Below, piece after piece: positions 50,539 to 60,558 of a DNA stretch of 60,868 bases. A program made the position numbers and the translations under genes. The number at the start of each line of letters is the position of its first letter. Within the stretch, counting starts at the first letter, position 1. The notes beneath the pieces were generated by a model. It made no database searches. It was not told the origin of the DNA and was given only the letters and a program-made list of their open reading frames with translations. Source of the DNA: an uncultured Aquimarina sp. (GTDB taxonomy: Bacteria > Bacteroidota > Bacteroidia > Flavobacteriales > Flavobacteriaceae); contig CANNCQ010000014.1 in assembly GCA_947503135.1 (NCBI GenBank), forward strand, positions 1-60,868, read 5' to 3'.

Positions 50539-51225
50539 CTATTTATTTGTTTTAATTTTGAAATATTCTTGTGTTGATATGGAGTAAAATTTAACTTTAT
50601 CTCCTACCTCAATTTGAGAAGGAGGTGAATTTTGAATATCAAAAAAAGATAAAGGGGTACTACCAATAACATGCCATCCCCCCGGACTTTGAGAAGGGTA
50701 AATCCCTGTTTGCTTTCCGCCTATAGCCACGGAGTTTTTAGGGATTTTTAAGTTAGGGGTGTTTTTTCGCTCTAAAAACAATTTTTCATCTAACCCTCCT
50801 AAATATAAAAAACCCGGCAAAAAACCTTTACCATAAACATGATATGAGGTTGCGGTATGCATACTTATTAAATCTGTTAAACTTAATCTTTTTAATTTTA
50901 AAAAATTAGCTAAGTCTATTCCAAAATCGAAATCATAACATACGGGAACCCTCCAAAGAGTTGGAGTTTTTTTATAATTATTAAAATCTATTTTACCCAA
51001 TTTACTTTTTATATCTTCTAGTAAATTTAGTGTAACTGTGTTCTTACAACACAGTAATAAAGATTGATATCCGTTAGCAATATCTAGTAATTGATCCCAA
51101 TACTCTTCTTTAAGGTAACCCTGAACCTTTAGTAATTCTGCAGAAATTTCTTCATTTATTTCCTTTGGCCAATCTATTAAGATGGCTTTTTCTCCGTAAA
51201 GCGATATGTTTACCTTAAACTTCAT
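50539..51225 (-). CDS. pxpB: 5-oxoprolinase subunit PxpB
   Basis: The 228-residue KipI-like protein has GFLPGFLYLGGLDEKL, GSVAIGGKQTGIYPSQSPGGWHVIG-type segment (SVAIGGKQTGIYPSQSPGG) and FFDIQNSPPSQIEVGDKVKF. It overlaps pxpA by four bases (ATGA), so the three genes form one operon. Confidence 0.92.
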   Translation of the reverse strand: MKFKVNISLYGEKAILIDWPKEINEEISAELLKVQGYLKEEYWDQLLDIANGYQSLLLCCKNTVTLNLLEDIKSKLGKIDFNNYKKTPTLWRVPVCYDFDFGIDLANFLKLKRLSLTDLISMHTATSYHVYGKGFLPGFLYLGGLDEKLFLERKNTPNLKIPKNSVAIGGKQTGIYPSQSPGGWHVIGSTPLSFFDIQNSPPSQIEVGDKVKFYSISTQEYFKIKTNK

Positions 51226-51935
51226 TCAATAATCGTTGCCAATTTTTCAGCTATAGAAACCGCTAATGAGTGGTCACCATGAATACACACAGTTTGTGCT
51301 TCTACAGTTTTTATTTCGCCTGACAACGTTGTTATACGTCCATTATGAATCATACAACTAACATGTCTTACTATTTCATCAACTGAATTTAAAACGGCTT
51401 TGGGATTACTTCTAGCAACTAAAGTTAAGTTATTCTCATAATTACGATCGGCAAAAACTTCGATCAAAGCACTCTTTCTTTGGCTCGTTGAAATATAAGA
51501 AATTGCTGCAATAGGTATAAAAATATAGGTTTCAGGATAATGATTATCTACCCATTCAAAAAACCATTTGGTATATTCTTCAGAATTAAAAACATCATTA
51601 TATAACGCTCCATGTAATTTAATGTGATTCATTTTAATTTTGAACCGATCACATTGAGCTACAAATAAATTTATTTGTTGTTTAACACTATCAAAAACTA
51701 CTGCTCTAGGAAGCTGTATTGACTTTCTTCCGAAATTTTCAATATCAGGATATGATGGGTGCGCCCCTACCTTAACCTTATTAAATACAGCTATTTTCAA
51801 CGTGTTGGCTATCGAGGTTTCATTACCATAATGCCCTCCACAAGCTATATTTGCATAAGATAAATAAGGAATAAGTAATTCATCATTTGACACCCCCTCT
51901 CCAACATCGGCATTAAGAAGCAACTTGTTTTTCAC
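51222..51935 (-). CDS. pxpA: 5-oxoprolinase subunit PxpA
   Basis: The 237-residue LamB/YcsF family protein has LNADVGEG, SYANIACGGHYGNE, VGAHPSYPD and KLHGALYND, the usual metal-binding-like residues of the family. It is the first pxp gene, 12 bases after the lipoprotein gene, and probably shares its transcript. Confidence 0.93.
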   Translation of the reverse strand: MKNKLLLNADVGEGVSNDELLIPYLSYANIACGGHYGNETSIANTLKIAVFNKVKVGAHPSYPDIENFGRKSIQLPRAVVFDSVKQQINLFVAQCDRFKIKMNHIKLHGALYNDVFNSEEYTKWFFEWVDNHYPETYIFIPIAAISYISTSQRKSALIEVFADRNYENNLTLVARSNPKAVLNSVDEIVRHVSCMIHNGRITTLSGEIKTVEAQTVCIHGDHSLAVSIAEKLATIIE

Positions 51936-51947
51936 TTAGTAAACAAA

Positions 51948-52613
51948 TTAATTTCTAACAAAAATTTCCAAATTATTATTTTTCTTAATTGCGTAAGCTA
52001 ATGATTTCCCCTGAAATGACTTTGAAGGATTACTGTTTAGTAGTGATAATACATTAGGTAACTTTAAACCCCATGAACCCGACTTAGTCGTTTTTCCTGG
52101 CTGAACCATTACCACATGTCCATATGTTTTTGAGGTATCTATAATCAATGCTAACCCTCCATTGTTAGCATAATCCAATGCTTCATTTAGGTTATCTTGG
52201 CTTGTTGCCAAACCTATTTTTTTCCATTTACTAGATGATGATACTATTGGAAAGATACTATCGTAAACCTTGAAATTACCCTTTTCATCTTTAAATTCAT
52301 TTAGTTGAAACTTTTGACTAATAAACTTCGTAATGGCATTTCTACAATCAGATCTTTTAGTATTTAAAGCTTTACAATTCTTAAATTCTACAAGCAATTT
52401 TTCAAATTGAGCTGAAGACAATGCTACTTTTGCACTTGCAACATCTCTTGTTGAAACAATAGATTCAGTGGCTTTTTTTTCAACTTCTTCAACTAGTTCT
52501 TTCGACTTTATGGTGGTATTTTTTACTATTTCATTAGATGTTTCATTTGAGCTATTCTTTTTACAAGAACCAGCAAGAACTGTAAGTATAGTTACTATAA
52601 ATATTCTTTTCAT
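51948..52613 (-). CDS. lipoprotein, possible papain-fold (CHAP/NlpC-like) amidase
   Basis: The 221-residue protein starts with a lipoprotein signal (MKRIFIVTILTVLAGSC; lipid Cys17), then a low-complexity Ser/Lys/Glu linker. The C-terminal 150 residues have the order of a papain-like amidase: a Cys leading a helix (RSDCRNAITKFISQKF), an A-N-x-G segment (ALDYANNGGLALII), a His strand (YGHVVMVQPG) and a W-G turn (SGSWGLKLP). I infer Cys and His as catalytic; no named family is certain. Peptidoglycan or peptide cleavage is possible. It precedes pxpA. Confidence 0.6.
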   Translation of the reverse strand: MKRIFIVTILTVLAGSCKKNSSNETSNEIVKNTTIKSKELVEEVEKKATESIVSTRDVASAKVALSSAQFEKLLVEFKNCKALNTKRSDCRNAITKFISQKFQLNEFKDEKGNFKVYDSIFPIVSSSSKWKKIGLATSQDNLNEALDYANNGGLALIIDTSKTYGHVVMVQPGKTTKSGSWGLKLPNVLSLLNSNPSKSFQGKSLAYAIKKNNNLEIFVRN

Positions 52614-53005
52614 CTTATGCCTTTTTAAAAGTTAAATCAATATAAAGATAATTTAATTGAAAAACAGCTAATTATTTCTGAAATATTTCTCAATTGTTAG
52701 GATAACTCAGAAGATAGAATTGTTACAAGTATTGAAATCAACTGCTATTTAAAGTCTAATAAAGCTATACCCTGTAATATCATCTCTTTTTCATGAAGGA
52801 AATACTTATCACAATATGACGTATTTAAATAGCAAAGGGATAATTAATAAAGGAACTATAGCATAACAATTAATAACTATCGTTTTGATATAAAAAATGC
52901 TATTTCTTTAATTAAAAAATAGGCTTGTACTGACTGCTAAAAAATAAGGTTGCTAATACAAAACAAAATACCTCAAAAAATAATTTTCACATAACTATAC
53001 CAAAC
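52614..53005. other. non-coding AT-rich stretch
   Basis: No open frame of useful length, tRNA or strong hairpin is seen in these 392 bases. It should hold the promoter of the lipoprotein-pxp operon; TATCTTTA on the minus strand near 52640 is one base from the -7 consensus. The rest is unexplained. Confidence 0.5.
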
Positions 53006-53038
53006 AAAAAAGACTTCTAAATTAATAGAAGTCTTTTC
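53006..53038 (-). terminator. terminator of the glutamine synthetase gene
   Basis: On the minus strand AAAAGACTTCTA pairs with TAGAAGTCTTTT across a 6-base loop and is followed by a T-run. Confidence 0.88.
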
Positions 53039-53062
53039 AAATTTTATAAATAAAACTAAAGA

Positions 53063-54070
53063 TTAAACTTTAGCAGTTTTTACAGTTTTAATGATACGTG
53101 CAGCGATCTTATATGGATCTCCGTTTGAAGATGGACGACGATCTTCTAACCATCCTTTCCAGCCTTTTTCAACTGTAATAATTGGAATACGAATAGATGC
53201 TCCACGGTCAGATACTCCAAAAGAGAAATCTGTAATTGCAGCAGTTTCATGCTTACCAGTTAAACGTTGGTCGTTATATGCACCATATACATCAATGTGC
53301 TCTTTCACGAATGGACGGAAAGCTTCACAAATAGTTTCGTAAGTTTCTTTAGAACCACATGTTCTTAATGTAGTGTTCGAAAAGTTTGCGTGCATACCTG
53401 AACCATTCCAATCAGTATCACCAAGTGGCTTAGGATGCCATACAACTTGTAAGCCGTAAGATTCTCCTATACGCTCCAATAGGTAACGACAAATCCAAAT
53501 TTCGTCACCTGCTAATTTAGCTCCTTGTGCAAAACATTGGAATTCCCACTGACCAGCAGCAACCTCAGCATTAATACCCTCAACATTTAAACCTGCATCT
53601 AAACATACATCTAAGTGCTCTTCTACCATATCACGTGCAAATGCGTTTTTAGCACCTACTGAACAGTAAAACTGTCCTTGTGGAGTTTGGTCTCTTGGGA
53701 AACCTACAGGTAAATTAGTTTCAATATCATATAAGAAGTATTCTTGCTCAAATCCGAACCAAAAATCATTATCATCATCTTCGATAGTAGCACGTGCATT
53801 ATCTACATGTGGAGTTCCATCAGCATTTAAAACCTCAGTCATAACCAAATATCCACCTTTACGCTGTGGATCAGGATAAACCGCTACTGGCTTTAATAAA
53901 CAATCAGAGTTTCCTCCTTCTGCTTGGTTTGTTGAACTACCGTCAAAAGACCACATTGGACAATCCTCGATTTTTCCACTAAAGTCATCTACAACTTTAG
54001 TTTTACTTCTCATACTAGCTGTTGGCTTAGTACCATCTAACCAGATGTATTCTAATTTAGCTTTACTCAT
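53063..54070 (-). CDS. glnII: type II glutamine synthetase (GSII)
   Basis: The 335-residue enzyme has the short, eukaryote-like GSII architecture: beta-grasp N-terminus (LEYIWLDGTKPTASMRSKTK), WSFDGSSTNQAEG, FGFEQEYFL, the GINAEVAAGQWEFQ segment, GSGMHANFSN and RLTGKHETAAI. It is not the 470-residue GSI or the 700-residue GSIII. It makes glutamine from glutamate, ammonia and ATP. GSII lacks the adenylylation loop of GSI. It is single with its own promoter and terminator. Confidence 0.95.
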   Translation of the reverse strand: MSKAKLEYIWLDGTKPTASMRSKTKVVDDFSGKIEDCPMWSFDGSSTNQAEGGNSDCLLKPVAVYPDPQRKGGYLVMTEVLNADGTPHVDNARATIEDDDNDFWFGFEQEYFLYDIETNLPVGFPRDQTPQGQFYCSVGAKNAFARDMVEEHLDVCLDAGLNVEGINAEVAAGQWEFQCFAQGAKLAGDEIWICRYLLERIGESYGLQVVWHPKPLGDTDWNGSGMHANFSNTTLRTCGSKETYETICEAFRPFVKEHIDVYGAYNDQRLTGKHETAAITDFSFGVSDRGASIRIPIITVEKGWKGWLEDRRPSSNGDPYKIAARIIKTVKTAKV

Positions 54071-54111
54071 AATAGTATATAAAACAGATTAAACTTTAAT
54101 TCTAAAGATCG

Positions 54112-54119
54112 CAAATATA
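54112..54119 (-). promoter_or_regulatory. -7 element of the glutamine synthetase gene
   Basis: TATATTTG on the minus strand is exact for TAnnTTTG, 41 bases before the ATG at 54070. No TTG is seen at the usual -33 spacing. Confidence 0.5.
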
Positions 54120-54335
54120 GCAACATTTAAGTATTACTACTTAATTTTTAACTCATGAATTAAGTAGTACGTCCTATTTTTATTTAAACTTCAAAAAAAA
54201 CTAAGCTATTTTATAAATAAATAAATAAAACATAGTGATTTATAGATATGACTGTTGATTTTGCACAAAATTATCAATGCTTACTTAGAAATTCTAACTT
54301 TCTTTTTTTCTATTTTAAATGTAATTTAATACAAG

Positions 54336-54343
54336 TATCTTTG
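54336..54343 (+). promoter_or_regulatory. -7 element of purM
   Basis: TATCTTTG is exact for the consensus, 19 bases before the ATG at 54363. No TTG is seen at the usual spacing. Confidence 0.5.
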
Positions 54344-54362
54344 CACATTCAATACTATAAAA

Positions 54363-55544
54363 ATGAGTCAAGAAGTAAGTAAGCGTTACGCACAAAGAGG
54401 AGTATCCGCAGCTAAAGAGGATGTTCACAGTGCTATTAAAAATATAGACAAAGGATTATTTCCAAAGGCTTTTTGCAAGATCGTTCCCGATTACTTGACA
54501 GGTAGCGAAGATCATTGTTTAATTATGCATGCTGATGGAGCAGGTACTAAATCTTCTTTGGCCTACATGTATTGGAAAGAAACTGGTGATATTTCAGTAT
54601 GGAAAGGAATTGCTCAAGATGCATTGATAATGAATATTGACGATTTACTTTGTGTAGGAGCTACCGATAATATTATGCTATCTTCAACTATTGGAAGAAA
54701 CAAAAATTTAATTCCTGCTGAAGTACTTTCCGCGATTATTAACGGTACAGAAGAATTATTGGCCGATTTAAAAAAACATGGTGTAACTATACACTCTACC
54801 GGTGGGGAAACTGCTGACGTTGGCGATTTAGTTCGCACAATTATTGTTGACTCTACTGTGACTGCTCGTATGAAACGATCGGAAGTTATTGATAACGCAA
54901 ATATAAAACCCGGAGACGTAATTGTTGGGTTAGCCTCTTTTGGACAAGCTTCCTACGAAAAGGAATATAACGGAGGCATGGGAAGTAACGGATTGACCTC
55001 TGCTCGACACGATGTATTTGATAATTATTTAGCAGAAAAATTTCCTGAAAGTTTTGATGCAGCAGTACCTGCTGATTTGGTTTATTCTGGAAAAACAAAA
55101 CTTACTGATAATGTTGAAAACTCACCTATAGATGCAGGTAAGTTGGTTTTATCTCCAACGCGAACTTACGCTCCTATTATCAAAGAAATCTTATCGAAAT
55201 ACGACAGTACTGATGTCCACGGAATGGTACACTGTAGTGGTGGTGCGCAAACTAAAATTTTACATTTCATAAGCGAAAATCACATCATTAAGGATAATCT
55301 ATTTCCAATACCGCCTTTATTTAAATTAATACAGGAAAATTCTGGCACTGACTGGAAAGAAATGTATCAAGTATTTAACATGGGACACCGTATGGAAATT
55401 TATGTAAATGAAGCTATAGCAGAAGATTTAATAGCCATTTCGAAACGTTTTAATGTGGATGCTCAAATTATAGGTAGAGTTGAAGCTTCTGCGGAAAAAA
55501 AATTAACAATTAATAGTGAGTTTGGTACTTATAAATATTCATAA
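54363..55544 (+). CDS. purM: phosphoribosylformylglycinamidine cyclo-ligase (AIR synthase), long form
   Basis: The 393-residue enzyme closes the imidazole ring in purine synthesis. Motifs are RYAQRGVSAAKEDVHSAI (N-terminus), HADGAGTKSSLA, DALIMNIDDLLCVGA, STGGETADVGDL and SGGAQTKILHF. It is longer than the E. coli enzyme by about 45 residues and has the Bacteroidota form, sometimes listed only as AIR synthase related protein. I think PurM is right because the ATP-binding region is complete. Confidence 0.88.
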   Translation: MSQEVSKRYAQRGVSAAKEDVHSAIKNIDKGLFPKAFCKIVPDYLTGSEDHCLIMHADGAGTKSSLAYMYWKETGDISVWKGIAQDALIMNIDDLLCVGATDNIMLSSTIGRNKNLIPAEVLSAIINGTEELLADLKKHGVTIHSTGGETADVGDLVRTIIVDSTVTARMKRSEVIDNANIKPGDVIVGLASFGQASYEKEYNGGMGSNGLTSARHDVFDNYLAEKFPESFDAAVPADLVYSGKTKLTDNVENSPIDAGKLVLSPTRTYAPIIKEILSKYDSTDVHGMVHCSGGAQTKILHFISENHIIKDNLFPIPPLFKLIQENSGTDWKEMYQVFNMGHRMEIYVNEAIAEDLIAISKRFNVDAQIIGRVEASAEKKLTINSEFGTYKYS

Positions 55545-55546
55545 GT

Positions 55547-55581
55547 CTTATTTATAATATTCAATGAAGATTATAAATAAG
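55547..55581 (+). repeat. perfect hairpin right after purM
   Basis: Arms CTTATTTATAAT (55547-55558) and ATTATAAATAAG (55570-55581) are exact complements with an 11-base loop, beginning 2 bases after the purM stop. There is no T-run after it, so it may protect the mRNA 3' end rather than terminate. Confidence 0.6.
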
Positions 55582-55684
55582 CAAAAAAATAGTTTTGTAG
55601 CTTAAATTTATAGCTCCACAAAAAGCATTAATTAGTTCTTGATTTTTAATTTAAGGCAAATAGCTTTATAAAATTAATAAAATA

Positions 55685-55719
55685 AAAAGGGTTGAACTAT
55701 TTAAGTTCAACCCTTTTTA
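55685..55719. terminator. bidirectional terminator between purM and the mscS-like gene
   Basis: AAAAAGGGTTGAACT (55685-55699) pairs with AGTTCAACCCTTTTT (55705-55719), with T- and A-runs at the feet. Confidence 0.92.
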
Positions 55720-55750
55720 TAATTATTCTAAAATAGAAACCTAAAATATA

Positions 55751-56623
55751 TTAGGCTTTATTTGTCATAGTAACTAATCGCTGTGGTAAAGGTGCTTCAT
55801 AACCTGCATTTCCTAAAGCTTCAACTATACTCTGACGCGTATCCCAATAAACATCCCAATAATCATCACAAGAGGAATATGGTAATGCTAATAATTCTAC
55901 ACCATTAGCTCCTAAATTATTAACTGCAACTCTCGGTGCAGGCTCTTTCATTACATTTTTATCTGAATTTAAAACGCCCATCACTATTTCTTTAGCTTTT
56001 GCTATATCTGTTCCATATTTTATTGCGAAAGGCATGTCTACTCTTAAATTACCTTTAGTAGTTAAATTTGTGATTGTACCTGCGGTAATAGCCCCATTAG
56101 GAATAATTTCAGTCTTATTCTGAAACGTTTCTAAAATAGTTACAAACACCGAAATTTCTTTTACAAAACCTAATTTCCCACCAGTCTCTATTAAATCTCC
56201 AACTTTAAACGGACGAAATATCAATAACATAACTCCTGCTGCCATATGTCCTAATGAACCATTAAAAGCTCCTCCAATAGCTAAACCAACTGCAGCCAAT
56301 AGCGCAGCAAAAGTTGCTGTAGGAATACCAACAATACCTGCTATAGATATAAATAACATTACTTTTAAAAGAAAACCTACTAATGTTTTAAGAAATGGTT
56401 GTAAAGTACCATCAACCTTACTCTTTTCAAAAGCCTTAGTAACTGCCTTCATGATTATTTTTATAATCCAAAGACCAATAATTAACGCTACTATACCTCC
56501 CACTATTTTTAGGCCATACTGTCCTACTCCTTCTTGCAAGGCATTAAAAACACCACCTAGTGAATCTACAACCGTACCTCCTGTTTCCATACCTGCTTCT
56601 GTAATTTTGTCTAAAGTTTGCAT
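55751..56623 (-). CDS. small-conductance mechanosensitive channel (MscS family)
   Basis: The 290-residue channel has N-terminal membrane helices (IVGGIVALIIGLWIIKIIM, FLLKVMLFISIAGIVGI). The pore helix (AALLAAVGLAIGGAFNGSLGHMAAGVMLL) carries the Ala/Gly packing of MscS TM3. The beta domain follows (RPFKVGDLIETGGKLGFVKEI, IPNGAITAGTITNL), then the alpha/beta C-terminal domain. It releases osmolytes under membrane tension. Confidence 0.93.
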   Translation of the reverse strand: MQTLDKITEAGMETGGTVVDSLGGVFNALQEGVGQYGLKIVGGIVALIIGLWIIKIIMKAVTKAFEKSKVDGTLQPFLKTLVGFLLKVMLFISIAGIVGIPTATFAALLAAVGLAIGGAFNGSLGHMAAGVMLLIFRPFKVGDLIETGGKLGFVKEISVFVTILETFQNKTEIIPNGAITAGTITNLTTKGNLRVDMPFAIKYGTDIAKAKEIVMGVLNSDKNVMKEPAPRVAVNNLGANGVELLALPYSSCDDYWDVYWDTRQSIVEALGNAGYEAPLPQRLVTMTNKA

Positions 56624-56902
56624 ATTATTATTTATGTTATTTTATAATATTTAAATGTAAATTTATGTTCAACCATACACACTCAATATTACAAAAAAAC
56701 ACCATTCAAATCGACAAAATACACGAAAGAAGGTCAAAACATCATTTCACAAACTAATATTCTTATAATGTACAATCTAATATTTCAAGAAAAAAGCTCT
56801 GAGATTATAATAAAAACGAGGCATTGTTTTTTTTGCTTCATAAATAACTCTAGTGAATGTATTCGATTTTAGCCTTTTAGTGGGTCTTATTTGTGATTCA
56901 AA

Positions 56903-56927
56903 AAAAAGAATTCTATTGATTCTTTTT
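56903..56927 (-). terminator. terminator overlapping the mutS stop codon
   Basis: On the minus strand AAAAAGAAT and ATTCTTTTT pair around a 7-base loop that includes the stop codon, followed by further Ts. Confidence 0.65.
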
Positions 56928-59558
56928 AGGCTCCAACATCCTTTTAATTTCGTTGAGCTTCATTAATGCTTCAACAGGTGTTAGGGTATTGATATCTGTT
57001 TCTATAATTTCATTCTTAATATTTTCAAGCAAAGGATCATCTAAATTAAAGAAACTCAATTGCATTTCCTCTTCATGCGCTTGTTTTAAAGATTCAGAAA
57101 TATCTTCACTTTTATTTGATTTCTCTAATTGCTTCAACATTTTTTGTGCTCGTTGCACTACATATTGAGGCATTCCTGCCATTTTTGCTACATGAATTCC
57201 AAAACTATGCGCACTTCCGCCCGGAGTTAGTTTTCTTAAAAAAAGTACATTGTCTTTTATTTCTTTTACCGCTACATTGTAGTTTTTAATTCTAGGAAAG
57301 GTTTCACACATATCATTCAATTCATGATAATGTGTTGCGAATAAGGTTTTTGGTTTTGTAGGGTGCTCATGAAGGTATTCACTTATTGCCCAAGCTATTG
57401 AAATACCGTCGTAAGTACTTGTTCCTCGCCCAATTTCGTCCAATAAAATTAAACTCCTATCGGATAAATTATTAAGAATACTAGCGGTTTCATTCATTTC
57501 TACCATAAAGGTCGATTCGCCCATTGATATATTATCGCTTGCTCCTACTCTAGTAAAAATTTTATCTACAATACCCATTTCAACTGCCTCCGCAGGAACA
57601 AAACAACCAATTTGTGCCAGCAAAACAATTAAGGCCGTTTGCCTAAGTATGGCTGATTTACCACTCATATTAGGCCCCGTAATCATTATTAATTGCTGTG
57701 TTTCGTTATCCAAAAACACATCATTAGCAATGAAGGATTCTCCTAATTTTAGTTGTCGCTCAATTACAGGGTGTCTTCCTTGAGTTATTTTAAGCTCGTT
57801 AGTTGCTGTAAAAATTGGCCTTGAGTAGTTATGATCTTGAGCCAAACTAGCAAATCCGCACAAACAGTCTAACTGACCTACTAAAGCGGCATTGTTCTGG
57901 ATAATTTGAATATACTCATGCATCCATGCTACCAAATCAGCAAATAACTGTTGCTCTAGTACTAATATTTTTTCTTCGGCACCTAAAATTTTTGATTCAT
58001 ATTCTTTTAGCTCTTCAGTAATATAGCGTTCTGCATTAACTAAAGTTTGTTTACGAATCCAATGTGCTGGCACTTTATCTTTATGAGAATTTCGAACTTC
58101 TATATAATACCCAAAAACATTATTTGAGGCTATTTTCATAGAAGAAATCCCTGTAGCTTCACTCTCTCTAGCGAGCATCCCATCTAAATAATCCTTACCC
58201 GAAAATGCCAACTGACGTAACTCATCTAATTCCGTATTGAAGCCCGTAGCTATAGTAGTTCCTTTTAAGATATTAACTGGTGCTTCCTCACTTAGCGTAT
58301 CAGCTATTTTCACTCTTAATAATTGACAATCATGTAAGGCATCACCTATTTTTTTTACTGCATCTTGATCACTTTTCTCTGCTAAAGTTTTTATAGGTAC
58401 AATTGCATCCAAAGATAATTTTAACTGATTAACCTCCCTTGGAGATATTTTTGCGGTTGCCATTTTGGAAACCAATCGCTCCAAATCTCCTATTTGTGCT
58501 ATTTGCTTTTGAAGTGATTCTAATACCGCTGGTGTTTGTATTAGGTACTGCACCACATCATGTCGCATTTCTATACGTTGCTTATTTTTTAGTGGTAAGG
58601 ACAACCAGCGTTTTAACATACGCCCTCCCATGGCAGATCGTGTATTATCAATAACATCTAACAGAGTAACAGCTCCATTATTATTTGAGGTATACAATTC
58701 TAAATTTCGCACGGTAAACCGATCCATCCATATGTAATCATCTTCTGCAATACGTTGTATCCGATTAATATGCTGTAACTTGTGATGTTGTGTTTCTTTT
58801 ATATAATGAAGTATCGTACCCGAAGCAATTACTCCAAGAGATAAATGATCTACCCCAAAACCTTTTAGGGTTTTAATATTGAAATGTTGGTGTAAAGTCT
58901 CCAGTGCATAATCCTCTTTCCACGCCCAATCTTCTAGGTAATAAGTAAGATAATCAATCCCAAAATCTTCTATAAAATTGTTTTTTTTAGGCTTAGAAAC
59001 TAAAATTTCACTTGGACTAAAATTTTGCAATAATTTATCTACTGTTGCTTTATCCCCTTGTGCGGTTAAAAATTCACCTGTCGAAATATCTAAAAATGCT
59101 ACTCCAAAGCCTTTGTTGGCGTAATGTACCGAGGCTAAAAAATTGTTTTGTTTACTGTTTAACACCTCATCATTTAGAGATACTCCAGGCGTAATTAACT
59201 CTGTCACCCCCCTTTTCACTATGGTTTTGGTTTGCTTAGGATCTTCTAATTGATCACAAATAGCAACGCGTTTTCCTGCTTTTACCAACTTCGGCAAATA
59301 GGTATTTAAAGAATGATGAGGAAAACCTGCTAAAGCGGTTTCCGAATCTGAGCCTGCTCCTCTTTTTGTTAAAATAATATTTAGAATACCTGCCGCAATT
59401 ACGGCATCTTCACCAAAAGTTTCGTAAAAATCGCCTACTCTAAATAACAATAATGCATCGGGGTATTTTTGCTTAATTGCATTGTACTGCTTCATCAAAG
59501 GAGTTACTTTTTTCTCTTTGGTTTTAGATGTTTTTTTAGCAGTTTTAGTCGCAGCCAC
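56913..59558 (-). CDS. mutS: DNA mismatch repair protein MutS
   Basis: The 881-residue protein has the mismatch-wedge motif [14 protein letters not shown] (Phe-x-Glu), domains II-IV, Walker [12 protein letters not shown], the STFMVEMNE signature, [12 protein letters not shown] and FATHYHELN. The C-terminus is a dimerisation and MutL-binding tail. It is the MutS1 type, not MutS2, as it has no Smr domain. It is monocistronic and divergent from the RNA methyltransferase gene. Confidence 0.98.
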   Translation of the reverse strand: MAATKTAKKTSKTKEKKVTPLMKQYNAIKQKYPDALLLFRVGDFYETFGEDAVIAAGILNIILTKRGAGSDSETALAGFPHHSLNTYLPKLVKAGKRVAICDQLEDPKQTKTIVKRGVTELITPGVSLNDEVLNSKQNNFLASVHYANKGFGVAFLDISTGEFLTAQGDKATVDKLLQNFSPSEILVSKPKKNNFIEDFGIDYLTYYLEDWAWKEDYALETLHQHFNIKTLKGFGVDHLSLGVIASGTILHYIKETQHHKLQHINRIQRIAEDDYIWMDRFTVRNLELYTSNNNGAVTLLDVIDNTRSAMGGRMLKRWLSLPLKNKQRIEMRHDVVQYLIQTPAVLESLQKQIAQIGDLERLVSKMATAKISPREVNQLKLSLDAIVPIKTLAEKSDQDAVKKIGDALHDCQLLRVKIADTLSEEAPVNILKGTTIATGFNTELDELRQLAFSGKDYLDGMLARESEATGISSMKIASNNVFGYYIEVRNSHKDKVPAHWIRKQTLVNAERYITEELKEYESKILGAEEKILVLEQQLFADLVAWMHEYIQIIQNNAALVGQLDCLCGFASLAQDHNYSRPIFTATNELKITQGRHPVIERQLKLGESFIANDVFLDNETQQLIMITGPNMSGKSAILRQTALIVLLAQIGCFVPAEAVEMGIVDKIFTRVGASDNISMGESTFMVEMNETASILNNLSDRSLILLDEIGRGTSTYDGISIAWAISEYLHEHPTKPKTLFATHYHELNDMCETFPRIKNYNVAVKEIKDNVLFLRKLTPGGSAHSFGIHVAKMAGMPQYVVQRAQKMLKQLEKSNKSEDISESLKQAHEEEMQLSFFNLDDPLLENIKNEIIETDINTLTPVEALMKLNEIKRMLEPKKNQ

Positions 59559-59737
59559 AGTATATTTATTTTGATAAGTTGTAAAAGTAATATTTCTACT
59601 TTCTTCAACTTAAAAACTACAGTATAGTTATTTGCTTTTTATTCACAATTATTAGACTTAAAAAAAGCAAAAAATATTTGAAAATTTTACAAGCTGAAAT
59701 GCAAACAGTACTTTTACCGAAAGCTAATAGCCATCGC

Positions 59738-60271
59738 ATGGAGAATAGAAAATTAAAAAATAGTGAACTTACTCGCAAAACGGTTGACCAATTTAAACAA
59801 GCTAAAAAAACACCTATTATAGTTGTTTTGGATAACATAAGAAGTTTAAACAATATAGGTTCTGTTTTTCGATCTTCGGATGCTTTTTTAATTGAAAAAA
59901 TTTACTTGTGTGGTATTACTGCAACTCCCCCGCATAAAGACATTCAAAAAACTGCTTTAGGAGCAACCGAAACTGTTGCTTGGGAGCATGTAGAAGACAC
60001 TTTAACGTTGGTTACAAAACTCCAAAAAGAAGGTGTTATGGTTTGCGCTATTGAACAGACTGAAAATTCTGTAATGCTAAATCAATTTAAACCGAAGTCT
60101 AATGAAAAATATGCCGTTATTTTCGGAAATGAAGTTAAAGGAGTGCAACAAGCTGTTGTTTCGGCTAGTGATACCGTTATTGAAATTCCTCAACTAGGAG
60201 CCAAACATTCTTTAAATATTGCTGTAAGCACAGGTATTGTTCTTTGGGATTTATTCAGCAAACTCAAATAA
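59738..60271 (+). CDS. SpoU/TrmH-family RNA methyltransferase
   Basis: The ATG at 59738 gives a 178-residue protein beginning MENRKLKNSELTRKTVDQF, which fits the usual N-terminus; earlier in-frame starts are TTG at 59678 and ATG at 59699. The SPOUT trefoil-knot motifs are NNIGSVFRSSDAF, VIFGNEVKGV and KHSLNIAVSTGIVLWDLF. Members methylate 2'-O of tRNA or rRNA with SAM. The target position is unknown. Confidence 0.92.
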   Translation: MENRKLKNSELTRKTVDQFKQAKKTPIIVVLDNIRSLNNIGSVFRSSDAFLIEKIYLCGITATPPHKDIQKTALGATETVAWEHVEDTLTLVTKLQKEGVMVCAIEQTENSVMLNQFKPKSNEKYAVIFGNEVKGVQQAVVSASDTVIEIPQLGAKHSLNIAVSTGIVLWDLFSKLK

Positions 60272-60558
60272 GTTAGCCTTTTAACTATTTCAATTTCTAT
60301 GCTTATTTTGTTTTTTGTGCAAAAAGCTCTGTACTTATTGTCTCGGCTATGGTTAGTGCGGGATTTAAAAGTAGTGAACTTTCGATTGAGCACTTAGCCA
60401 AAACTTTTTATTTTGTTTTATCTTTTTATTTATAAAGCCAAATCAAAAAGATTTGGTGGACTTGCTTATGAGCACTAAACTTTGGGTTAAGCACCAAAAC
60501 CCGTATTGACTATAGGTATTGTTTTAAATAGGCTTTTTTTATTCATCATCTCTAATTC
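60272..60558. other. non-coding stretch with a hairpin, before the insertion sequence
   Basis: No gene is seen. A perfect hairpin CCAAATC/GATTTGG (60438-60456) lies in it, and the motif GAGCACT occurs on both sides of it. It could be a decayed repeat, or the old downstream region of the methyltransferase gene interrupted by the insertion sequence. Confidence 0.35.
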
